This document shows, piece by piece, positions 54,859-64,000 of a stretch of 64,000 nucleotides of DNA. Every line of letters starts with the position of its first letter. Position 1 is the first letter of the stretch. Origin of the DNA: Aureobasidium sp. EXF-3400 (Eukaryota > Ascomycota > Dothideomycetes > Dothideales > Saccotheciaceae). The position numbers and the translations under genes were made by a program. Location of the stretch: assembly GCA_024195585.1 (NCBI GenBank), contig SWBL01000128.1:62001-126000 (forward strand), in the 5' to 3' direction. The notes under the pieces were generated by a model. That model ran no database searches. It was not told where the DNA came from and saw nothing but the letters and a program-made list of their open reading frames with translations.

Positions 54859-56168
54859 TTAAAGTAGACTCCTGTGATTGGCTGCGGCACACATCCCACT
54901 CGATATACACCAGAAGCTGCACGAGCACCGCTCTATTTATAACAGTCTGGCTACGAGCATGCCACAACGGAATGGTTCATCGTCTTGATTTAGAGCGCAA
55001 AACTCTGTTGCGACGCTTGACAAACACCCTTTCGGCAACAATCTCGCTCATAGGTGGTGTTCTGTTTGCAAGGCTTGGCTGTCAGTCTTGTGGAAGCGTT
55101 CTTGACCTTTTTCTTCTTATCTCATTATCGCAGCATGGTTGGTTCCAGGGGGGAAAGAAGGGGAAACCAAAACATTGTACTATAGCCTAGTAATATCTCA
55201 TTCAAGCGCTACAGCGACGTACGCTATTTCTCCTTCTATTTGTCTTGTTCCTATCATGAGTGGACTTATCGTTTCAAGCTTTAAGTCTTCGGTTCAGCAC
55301 ACTGGCTAATTAGAAGTTCGGTATTCTGTCTTGCCTCAGGAGAAAGACGCGGTCTGGAATACCCAACTGGAAACCGCATGCACTAGCTCGCAGAGTAAAA
55401 AGCACTCCTCGTACTGAATGTTTCTTCCCTTCGCCATTGATATCAAAAAAGTCCACGCTGACCTTGAGCTTCCATTCTTGCTTGAGAGTGCCTTGCCTCT
55501 TTGAAAATGTCGTGACAAGAAAAAGAAAACGAAACAGTGGAAATCTTCCAGCGAGGACGTACATTTTCTATCCTCTTCTCCGAACCCAAGACCTTGAAAC
55601 AGCCCTCTGAGAAACTCAAAAGGAAGCGATGACTGTTTCTACAAGGATTTGTCGTGGTACCTTCCTAATTGGATATGCAACCCACGGAATCTTGGTATCA
55701 GTAGCTCTTTCTTCTGAGCAGGGAGAAGTATTGAGACTTGAATGCAACATTATGCGATGATCTCCAGAACTGTATCTGTTTTTGATGTAAGAGAGTATTT
55801 GATGTGACGATCCTTTCATTGAGGAATGAGCGACTCAAAGCACCTGCCTCGGATCATAGGATAGTTTGCCAAATCCGATGCAGACCAGGGAAAGCAAGTG
55901 GAAAGGGCGACTCTTTTTGGGCAGTAGCAATACAACACGACTGCCACGATGTAGAATCAACTATAAACTAAGGAATATGTCCAAGAAGAGCGAACGAAGA
56001 GCCGCCCTTCAGTAGACAAGACTATCTTCAAGGATTGTTACATGTTTGTATAACTGTGGTTTTGACACTGTCTGGCAAGGAAGTGTAAGGACTAGGTAAA
56101 TATTAACAGTTCTTTTACTAAGAATTATCTACGAAGAGAGAGGGAAAGAAGAAAGGGGAGAGTTGCTT
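54859..56168. other. Convergent intergenic region
   Basis: 1.3 kb between the 3' ends of RCO1 and the zinc-finger ORF, long for a convergent gap here. ORFs up to 111 codons show no motif. No tRNA-like cloverleaf or Pol III boxes found by eye. Confidence 0.4.
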
Positions 56169-56720
56169 TCAGAATCCTTGAGTTGCACGCCATCGTGCCT
56201 CCAACGGGACCTCTGAGTGGTTCCAAGCAATATGAGAAACAAGACTTCTAAAGAAAGAGTGTTCCGGCGTGTCTGGGCAAAGTTGGCATCGAAACACCGT
56301 CCATATTTGTGTCGGGTGATGCTTCTTCACATGGTCCAAAAGCGCTTGACAGAGTCGTAGCCGCCCAGCGGGGGCACAGAACGGGCAAGGCATCGGTTGC
56401 ACGTGTGCCTTTCCCATTTGATGCTTGTTCAGGTTGTATTGACGGTCGAAGCTCCTGTTGCATGGGCCTCCACCATTGCGCCTCTCCAGATCGCACTTGT
56501 AGGGTTCGGCGTCTTGCGTAGATGCAGAAGGTAATTCTGCTTCCTCTTCGGCACCATTGAGAGCTGGGCTGAGGGGTTCAGAGCGTGTCGTTCTGGCTGG
56601 AGACGCATCGCGGATATCTATAACAAAATCCTCTACATCCGGTGTACTAGGGTTGGATTTGTCAACACATGGTGAGGCGACAGGGATCGAATCATTCGAA
56701 GTGGAAAGGTCCACGCCATT
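56169..56720 (-). CDS. C2H2-like zinc-finger ORF without its own ATG
   Basis: An open frame of 183 codons whose first in-frame ATG lies more than halfway in. It carries an acidic, Ser/Pro-rich half (VDEF-like DVEDFVIDIRDAS) and three C2H2-like fingers: CDLERRNGGGPC...HQMGKAH, CPFCAPAGRL...DHVKKHH and CQLCPDTPEH...SHIAWNH. It begins right behind the ADA1 stop (56741-56739), on the same strand. An acceptor-like CACTAG ends at 56721. A donor GTACTG at 56777 inside the last ADA1 codons would join in phase, removing 57 nt including the ADA1 stop, giving a 603-residue ADA1-finger protein. Otherwise it needs an unseen 5' exon. Real coding character is likely; its connection is unresolved. Confidence 0.55.
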   Translation of the reverse strand, partial: NGVDLSTSNDSIPVASPCVDKSNPSTPDVEDFVIDIRDASPARTTRSEPLSPALNGAEEEAELPSASTQDAEPYKCDLERRNGGGPCNRSFDRQYNLNKHQMGKAHVQPMPCPFCAPAGRLRLCQALLDHVKKHHPTQIWTVFRCQLCPDTPEHSFFRSLVSHIAWNHSEVPLEARWRATQGF

Positions 56721-56738
56721 CTAGTGCGAGCTGTTGTC

Positions 56739-58096
56739 CTAAGAGGGCCCTCCAGGTGCGAGGACAGAATCCAGTACTCCGAATAATTCGTCTCTGTCAG
56801 CCGCAGTTGCGCCTTCCCAGCCCAAGTCGTCATCTTCGTCAATCATCATGGCATCGCCGTCCGCTTGTTTGTTATCATCGTCGTGGTGGTCACCATTGGT
56901 CATGGCCATAGGTGTGTCAACCATGTCCATTTCAACGTTGTCCATAATTTCCTGAGCAAGGAAGGGATCTATACGTTGTCGCGTTTCGTCTAAGCGCATG
57001 GACATGCGTACTTCATCCAAACTGAATGGCTCCCTTCGTGCGAGAGCTTCTTGCTCACATGGCAGGTAGCCTGCAGCGCTTCTGCCGAGCTGGCCCCGAT
57101 CCACAGCCTCTTCCTCGCTGCGCATCTGAGCTTTGAACTTTGCTGTCACGGGCCCCAGGTCTCCAGGAGCATTGCTGCGTGTTGTCGAGAACCAGTTTGT
57201 CAACTTTTCCTTGATGTAGGTCTCGGTGGCAATCTCGACAAGCTCTGCTATGGCCTGCAAAGCGGCCGACGTCATGGGTACTGCCGACAAGCCTACACCT
57301 TCTTCGTAGCATATAGGCTCGATGCGGGCCTGAATGTCTGCACGCGAGGGGAAGTCTAGTGTCTCAGAAGCCAAGGGCACGGCGTATCGCCTTCGAATCT
57401 CCAGGTCCCAGTTCGTCTTGCTGAGTGACGTTGCATTGGTTGGTATGGCATCAGGTATTTGAGAGGATGTGATGGGTACTGTGAGGGCAGTTGCGTATGT
57501 AGCGTTCTCACGCAAAGGACCCGGTGGGGGCACGGCAGGAAGGTTGTCCTTAGCACTTTTTATCCTCCTCCTGTCGCGAGCAGATAGAGCCATGACCTCG
57601 CGTTTTAATCTTTCTTCTGCCTTGTCACCACCACCCTGTGAGACAGACTTGTTCGCGCTGGCCGAAGCTGGGGCATCGGTGGCTAGCACCCATGATGCGA
57701 CGGGTTCTGGGGGAGAGTCACGGTAGACGTTTGAGTGGATAGCACCGAATATTTTGTTGTGTAGGTGGACGGTCGAGATCAGGGCACCATTGTATGAGAC
57801 GCTCGGTGCGTACGAGAGGAGTCGATCCGTGACTTGGGACAATTCGGCCTGGTTGAGTTTTCCTAAGTCAGGACGGTCAGCGCATGTATGGTCTGAGCAG
57901 AAGAAGCGAAAGAAACAGTACCCAAGAAGAAGGAAGACAAGGTTGACTTGTACTCTGGCCAGGACTCCCCAATGGCGGCCTTGAGGGCAGTTATGAGTGG
58001 TTCTGTGTCGATACGTGGCACGCCCATGCGCATTGTCGACGGCGTCTGCATCTTTGAGTCGAGCGACTCGACGCGCCCAAGATCAGGTCCGTCCAT
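56739..58096 (-). CDS. HFI1: SAGA subunit Ada1/Hfi1-like
   Basis: Exons 58096-57922 and 57862-56739 give 432 residues. MDGPDLGRVESLDSKMQTPS begins a short disordered start, then the SAGA-Tad1 core: PLITALKAAIGESWPEYKST, FFLGKLNQAELSQVTDRLLS, YNGALISTVHLHNKIFGAIH. Later ALQAIAELVEIATETYIKEK resembles the histone-fold-like segment through which Ada1 pairs with Spt7 inside the SAGA coactivator. The C-terminus is acidic (DDDDLGWEGATAADRDELFG). It acts in the nucleus as a structural subunit of the histone acetyltransferase complex. The intron (57863-57921) has donor GTACTG. The stop lies 18 nt before the zinc-finger frame's acceptor. Confidence 0.83.
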
Positions 58097-58835
58097 GGTT
58101 GCTGTGTGGTGATGTGTCGTCGTCGTGTATGGCTGGGTAACGCGCCTGTCGCTTGGTACGAGTCTCGTTACTCGTAACTCACTTCAAGAGCCCATTCATA
58201 ATCAGTATCGTTAGAGTCGGTTTGCGTCCGCGACAATAGCAATACTATAATATACGTGGTTGATAGCCTGATGTCGTTGGTCGTTAACTGTCTCCTTTTA
58301 CCTCATTCTCCACGAATTGACGTCCGGGAAAGAGCGATCGCAGCCGAGACCTGGGGTCGCTGCCTGAGGCTGCAACTGCCATCCTACCATCTCGTGTGCC
58401 CGAGACTGTCAAACATCTTGAACCTTGATATAATCGTGCATTTTGATAGTAATCATATTGCCCAGCACAGCATCGAGAGACGTCTATAACAGTATAAAGT
58501 AAGCCCAAAGACATCAGAGGTCGATTGCTCAACACTGCCAGCTACCTAGCTACTCGAGTACAACAAAAGTCCAACACTTGGCTTGAGCCAGTCTCACTTC
58601 TTGTTCCAGAAAAAAATCATCATACACCTCCCTGTCCACCCTTGCCAATTGTATGCTTTGTTGCCCCCAACCCTCAAAAACACCAAACAAAAACCCCTTC
58701 CATTCATAAAAACAGGCTTGTAGAAACCCACCCCTTCATTCGCTCAAAATGCTAAAAGGTCTTGAATGTCATAAATTCTTGAGAAGAAAAGAAAAAAAAG
58801 AGAAAACTCCCCTTGTCAAGACGTCTGGTAGAAGC
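58097..58835. other. Intergenic region
   Basis: Promoter of the ADA1 gene and 3' flank of VAC7. A-rich at 58770-58805. No gene seen. Confidence 0.4.
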
Positions 58836-61794
58836 TCAATACAGCTCTGTCATGGATGCCTCGACACCGTCCAAATCGTCAACTTCTATCCATTGCCAAT
58901 CCTCGCTGTGGTCCACCTCTTCTAGGCGCATGCGTCCGTGGCTGTCTATCGGGTCTTCTGGGTGCACCACCACACTGGCGCCGATGGCTGCTGTTTGGCG
59001 TCGATTACTCATCGGTAGCTGGTACCTGAGTACTCCTCGAAGGATAAGTTCGAAAGGATACTGAAGCACTCTTTCCCAGCGCTCTGACCCGCCACTCTCG
59101 GTTTTGTTGCCAGGATATCCAAGACGAAGCTCGCCCATTGAATAGTGGGTGTGTCGTTTGATTGGCGATCCTTCAAAGCATAGCGCTTGGTCGAAATGTA
59201 GGATTCTGCCAAGGAGCATCGTCTGTGAGTCGCCTTCGATGGGATCCGTGCCTTTGTCCACGCCCGAGCCCGCGTGCCAGTGGCCATGTTCGTCTTGCCA
59301 TGGGGTGCCTCCAGCCTCTGCATGTGCAGCAATACGTCGTCGCTGAGCTGTTGCTGGTAAAACACCATTTTCTCTATCGATGGGGTTGACATACTTGCTC
59401 TTCGCGAATATGTTGACATCCATATCCGTCACAGTCACGCTCAGGATGTTTGGATTGACCGCTCCAACCAACAAGTCCAACATAATCTCTTGCTCGCTCG
59501 CCAAGACGTTTTGGATCTTATCCACATGGAAATTGGTCAAGGGCTTGTTGAACATGACCAGCAATCCCACAGCACCCATTGTCACCATCATGACTACCAG
59601 AAGACCCAGGATGAACCCTCCAACTCTGCTGAAGCGTGATCGTGGTTCTCTGACGCCGTAGTAGTCAATCGAGCGCATGCTGTTGTCGCTGTTCAAGCGT
59701 CGGCCATAGTTTCGCTGGCTTCTCGGTGTTCTGACGCTGCCTAGCATGGGTGTGCGCTCGTCGTCTGCACCTTCTCCTTCAAAGTCATATTGCGAGTTGT
59801 CAGTCTTTCTGCCAAACAAGCCGGAAGGTCGGTGCTGGCCACTCTGTACGCTACGTGGTGTGCCGGGGCGTGAGGATGCTCGCTCCGAAACGGACAATGT
59901 GGTGCTGCGTAGCTTGGAAGCTTGGGTAAATGGCGAGTCTGGGTCGTATAGAGAAGCGCGACTGCTGCCGCCAGGACGACCGAATCTACCAATATGCCTG
60001 GCATGGTGGGCCCGAACAGTGCCATCACCCATGGCTTCGGGACTGTCCAAAACGCTATAAGGATTGTTAGAGAATTTCATACTCCGCTTGCCTGCAATAC
60101 GATGATCGCCGTAAGGTCGCATCCCATGGCGGAAGTCGCTCTGGCTATGGAGGGATGTTCCGCTGGGTGTACGCGAATGGTGTCGACTAGCTCTGTGCTG
60201 TGGCTCCGGCGGATTTGATTCGTATACAAACGTCTCGTCCGAGTCTGATGAGTTGGCTTCATCGACGGCGTTCGCAACTCTGGCCTCGAATATATCGGCC
60301 TTGGAAGAGGCTGAGCGAATGGATGCATTAGTATTGTGCGATGGTACATAAGTTAGAGCAGCGCGACGAAAAGCAGAAACGCGACGAGGCGAGTGAGCAA
60401 AAGACGAATCTGAACGCGTGTCTTCAAAATCATCGGCAGAATCAATCGAGGGTTGGGCTTCACCAGAAGAAGTGGGTATGTTTCTGCGACGGGAAGAAAA
60501 CGAAGTAACAGACGAACGATGGTGCAAATGCAATGGGGGATTAAACACACCCGTTCCGTTGTTAATCGAGGGCGCTTTGCGCGTCGCTCGCTTTCTCTCC
60601 TTTCTCGGACGTATCGTCTCAGTGCTGGGCTTCATGCGAAGAGAGCCTCCTAGGTCAGGTCTGCCCAAGGTAGAACGATCGATGGTAGCAATCTGCGATT
60701 GTGGGATGGAGCTGACGGTTTCTGTCTCAACAGTCATGTTTCGAGTGCCTTCAGAGGCGCGTGATTTGCTTGAGCCGAGACCTGGATATAATGATTTAAG
60801 AGCGGTGACATTTTTGGGACGGACATTCGAGCTCTGACTGGTTCTGCGACCTCGACCGTCGCTCATGTTAGCGTCACTCTCGCTTTCTGCGAGTTTGGAA
60901 GATGCGTCTCCATCGTTATCTTTTGGTTTACCACGAACAGTCGGAGGCCCGTCGTCCTCGGAGTGCGCCTCAGTGCTGCGTACCACGTAAGCTTATGTGC
61001 TACATGCGGATTATAATAACTTGACGATAATACCCTTTCGAATTGGTGTTAGCACCAGGAGCTAGATTTTCGACAACCGTTTCGAGAACAGGTCTTGGAC
61101 CGCTAGGACCTCTGGATTGCACTTTCGAAGCTGGGGGAGGTTGTAATTGAATGGGTTCTTCTTTGATGCCATCGTTCAAGATTGAGCGTTCCGAAGGGGT
61201 CGAAGAGGGCTCGACAACAATAGCAGGAGGGGCGGGTTTTTGATTCTGTGATAGAGCGGAGTTTCTGCGAGAGCGAGCGGACGAGGGAGGAGGAGATTTG
61301 ATGCGAGGTGATGGAGGTACAAAGGTTGGAGTGCTCTCGCCAGAAGCAGTGGCAAGGGGACGTTTCTGGGCAGTAAGTCGAGTCACAGCATCGGTGACAG
61401 AGTTGGGCGACTGGGCCTGTTGAGTTTGCTGGAGTTGTGGGATTGTTGCAGCTGAAAGAGCACGTTGGATGGCTGCGGCCGAAGGCACCGAGGTAGGTGT
61501 AGACAAAGCCGGAGTACGGTGAGGGCTGGTGTCGTGGCTGCTCTGGCGAGACCTCAAGGCACCGGTCCTGCTCTGTACTGCTGAAGTTGGCGGAGTTCCG
61601 TGTTGGCGCATGACGGAGCGCACTGGCGAGGGGTTCCTTGACGAGCGAGGGCTCTCAGAGGGAGCAAAGGTGGCCGATGCTTGTTTCCGGAGGGTAGGTA
61701 TCGAGGATATCGAAGTGGACGATGCGTGTCGCACCGTAACGGGGCTACTGTCTCTGCTGGATGCGCTCCGGGGCGCCTCGTGGGCGTCGGCCAT
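58836..61794 (-). CDS. VAC7: Vac7-like vacuolar segregation protein
   Basis: Exons 61794-61034 and 60975-58836 give 966 residues. The first 690 are a Ser/Pro/Arg-rich cytosolic region. A single membrane segment (about 707-728, GGFILGLLVVMMVTMGAVGL then LVMF) is followed by FNKPLTNFHVDKIQNVLASE and a lumenal beta-rich domain (DLLVGAVNPNILSVTVTDMD, VNIFAKSKYV, DGDSQTMLLGRI-like segment, FELILRGVLRYQLP) typical of LEA2-like Vac7 tails. Vac7 sits in the vacuole membrane and stimulates the Fab1 kinase to make PI(3,5)P2. The sequence order and single-pass topology match the family; the N-terminal region is poorly conserved. Confidence 0.78.
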
Positions 61795-63026
61795 GGCTAC
61801 TTGGGGATTCGTCGTCGAGTTTGATCAAGGCTTCTTGGACAGGAGTCACAACGGGCAGGGCATCTGCATGTTGTGTTTGCGACGGTCGGCGTGCGTTGTG
61901 CTAGCGACAGACTTGGATAAGTGCAGAAGCGAGAGCGAGGTCAAAAGCAAAAGAGCCCGCCGGGTGCAAATGCGAGGGCGCTGCCAGGTGCCAGGGGGTG
62001 GGTCGAGGAAGCGACCAAGGTCATCGAAACCATGTCATAATGTCGCCGCCAAGATGCAGCCAGAAAGCCATCGCTTCCTTTTCCTTGTATCCGCACTTCG
62101 ATCAATTTTCTGGAACAATTCAATCTTGCTTTAGGGCTGCTTGCACAAAACTATAATTCCTATTCTCCTATTCTCCTACATACCTACATGTCTAATAATA
62201 CACAAGTCTTTGCATCTCGTGGCACCCTTTGTTTTCCCAAGTCCCCGTCATCTGTCTTTTCCAAATCTTGCACCCTCTCGCGAAACAAAGCCGCCAGCTT
62301 CCAGGCGGTAAGCCCAAGTCAACAATAATCACCCAGTCGACACAGGCACAGTGCACAAGCCATGTTTCATCAGCATATTCAAATCCATGAATTGTCGCCA
62401 TATCAGCTACACGCCTAATAATCTTCCCCTTGCCTATGCCTCCTATGCATGCTACCGCCTTGGGCTGAAAACACCGACATGTGCTCCTGTGCCACTGCAA
62501 ACGCCTGCGCAACGTGGCCATCTGCCACACGCTCGCTATGAACCCAAGAAATAAAAAAAAGCCATGTATCCCATCATCGAACGCCATTTGGTATTTTGCC
62601 ATCCCATGAGCCAAAATCACATAGACCAATCGCCAAGCAATGTTGTAATAACGAAATCAGACTAACGAAACATAGCAAGAATGCCCAAACCGGCCATCTT
62701 CTTTCAACGATGTTCAGCCATCGTCAATCAAATAGAGATAGAGGGCAACAAAAAAGAGGTAGTAAGAAGAGAAAAAAGAAGGGATGTGGAAGATGGAATC
62801 CTTGGTTCCGGGGAATCAATCGTGCTGTCGTTACTGATACAAGTTTGTTGTTGCGTGATCGTCTGGTCATGCAATCGGCTCGCCGCTTGGCCAGCCACAA
62901 TGCCTTGTAATTCATTGGCCGTGAACGTTTCTTCGAAAAGTGACTTCCTTGTCGCCACGTTTGTGCTGTTGGCCTTTTTTGGTGTATAGGGTCTGTTACC
63001 CTGATTTCAGAAAACATGGACATGCT
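61795..63026. other. Intergenic region
   Basis: Promoter of VAC7 and 3' flank of the Wee1 gene. A short direct repeat CCTATTCTC occurs twice at 62159-62177. ORFs of up to about 200 codons starting inside VAC7 antisense are not supported. Confidence 0.4.
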
Positions 63027-64000
63027 TTAGATGTCAACCATGTCGATGTCGTGACCAGCGTTGAGGACATCATCTGCTGGTCCCCAGTTGCCCTCGTAAA
63101 CTGTGGCACCTGCGCGTCTCCTTTGCTCGACCCACTCGACGCCACCGCATCTGAGGAGTTCGTCGATCACTGGTCTCTGTTCTGGAGATGGGCAAATCAT
63201 CCACTCGACAACCTTGTCAAGCGCTTCGCTGTCGTTGGGGTCAATCATGAAGTTGGGCGGTTGAGCCAACTCCCTTCTTCGATGACCAGTAACGGTAGGC
63301 TGGTTACCCAAGTCCATGTCGTCGTCGAATCGAATAGTTTCCTCGTTATCGTCGACCATAGGCTCGCCAGACTCATACCTTGGAAGGCTGTTCTCAGAAC
63401 TCCAGGTGAGGCTAGGCACATCGCTGAGGTCACCGCTACGCAGTCTTTGCCAGTGCAAGCCATTGTCGGGAAGAACAATGTTGCCAGCAATTTCAAGCAT
63501 AATCATGCCCAGAGAGAAGATATCGGCAGGCTTGTCGAACTTGCCAGAGAGCACCTCGGGACCAATGTACTCACGGTCACCCTCTCCCTCAATGTGCCTG
63601 GGTGCAGGCCATGTTGTCGCCATACCAAAGTCTGCAATCTTCAAGACTCCTTCCCAGTCAATCAATACGTTGGCTGGCTTGAGATCAAGGTGGATGAATC
63701 CAGCATCATGAATGCACTTGACGCCCTGTAACAATATGTTAGTATAAATTATAAAAGGCAAAATAGGATATGCACATACCTGAGACATTTCGAGCAAGAT
63801 CTTCCAGATGCGGAAGTCGTCCAATCGACCCTTGAACCCGGTCTGAGTAAGGAAGTCTTTGAGGTTGCCGTTCTCGCAGAATTCGGTCTGAATATACAGG
63901 TGGTTCTTCGACTCCCACGAGTCGCAGAGATCGAGGATGTGTTCATTACCACGAAGGGCCTGGAGAACATGAACTTCCCTCATCTTGTTCTCGCGGTCCT
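63027..64000 (-). CDS. wee1: Wee1-type cell-cycle protein kinase, C-terminal part (partial at right edge)
   Basis: Two exons are visible (64000-63780, continuing off the window, and 63725-63027), with an intron of 54 nt. The visible part covers most of the kinase domain: REVHVLQALRGNEHILDLCD, IQTEFCENGNLKDFL, the catalytic loop HLDLKPANVLI, IADFGMA, and the activation-loop segment GDREYIGPEVL. These HLDLKPANV and REY(I/L)-x-PE forms are diagnostic of Wee1/Swe1 kinases, which phosphorylate Cdk1 on the inhibitory tyrosine and delay mitosis. After the domain (EWMICPSPEQRP) a short tail ends DIDMVDI. The N-terminal regulatory region is beyond the window. Confidence 0.88.
   Translation of the reverse strand, partial: DRENKMREVHVLQALRGNEHILDLCDSWESKNHLYIQTEFCENGNLKDFLTQTGFKGRLDDFRIWKILLEMSQVCAYPILPFIIYTNILLQGVKCIHDAGFIHLDLKPANVLIDWEGVLKIADFGMATTWPAPRHIEGEGDREYIGPEVLSGKFDKPADIFSLGMIMLEIAGNIVLPDNGLHWQRLRSGDLSDVPSLTWSSENSLPRYESGEPMVDDNEETIRFDDDMDLGNQPTVTGHRRRELAQPPNFMIDPNDSEALDKVVEWMICPSPEQRPVIDELLRCGGVEWVEQRRRAGATVYEGNWGPADDVLNAGHDIDMVDI

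Noticed and set aside
61529..62134. 201-codon rightward ORF
   Set aside because: Begins antisense inside VAC7 and shows no family resemblance.
1..64000. CRISPR arrays, insertion sequences, rRNA, other tRNAs or viral genes
   Set aside because: None seen on either strand by eye; gene structure is eukaryotic throughout.

Overview
This is nuclear DNA of a filamentous ascomycete (Pezizomycotina). The genes carry short GT-AG introns, mostly 45-80 nt, with CTAAC-type branch sites. Fungal-specific families are present: SKN7, a group X hybrid histidine kinase, TPS2, VAC7, CIA84, RCO1, DUF3824 and DUF6314. An Ayg1-type hydrolase of the polyketide (melanin-type) pathway hints at a pigmented, perhaps dothideomycete or black-yeast-like fungus, but the species cannot be fixed from sequence alone. 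No transposon, CRISPR array, virus or bacterial island was seen.

Layout. 0-6 kb: 5' end of a hexokinase gene, mitochondrial ATPase inhibitor, DUF6314 protein, F-box-like protein and a five-exon Ayg1-like hydrolase. 6 kb: an initiator tRNA-Met gene whose D-stem is split by a 56-bp insert that looks like an mRNA-type intron, preceded by a degenerate tandem repeat. 7-14 kb: a coiled-coil protein gene with an in-frame stop near its start, then SKN7 head-to-head with a mitochondrial peroxiredoxin, then a RidA protein. 14-21 kb: a secreted cysteine protein, then a mitochondrial block (complex I 24-kDa subunit, ribosomal protein bS18m, complex I assembly factor CIA84). 21-32 kb: a DUF3824 protein, an F-box/LRR protein, ATM1 head-to-head with AIM24, and a GNAT acetyltransferase. 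33-43 kb: a secreted App1-like protein and a hybrid histidine kinase of about 2330 residues. 43-51 kb: a small conserved protein, TPS2 and a PA2G4/Ebp1-like protein. 51-64 kb: RCO1 (Rpd3S), a C2H2 zinc-finger ORF lacking an ATG directly behind ADA1/HFI1 (SAGA), VAC7, and the 3' part of a Wee1 kinase gene.

Functional themes: mitochondrial genes are frequent (IF1, Prx5, 24-kDa subunit, bS18m, CIA84, ATM1, AIM24). Stress signalling is represented by the hybrid kinase, SKN7, the peroxiredoxin and TPS2. Most exon models below were built by hand from splice consensus and reading phase, and all the multi-exon models stated close in frame. The most unusual signal is the interrupted initiator tRNA gene.
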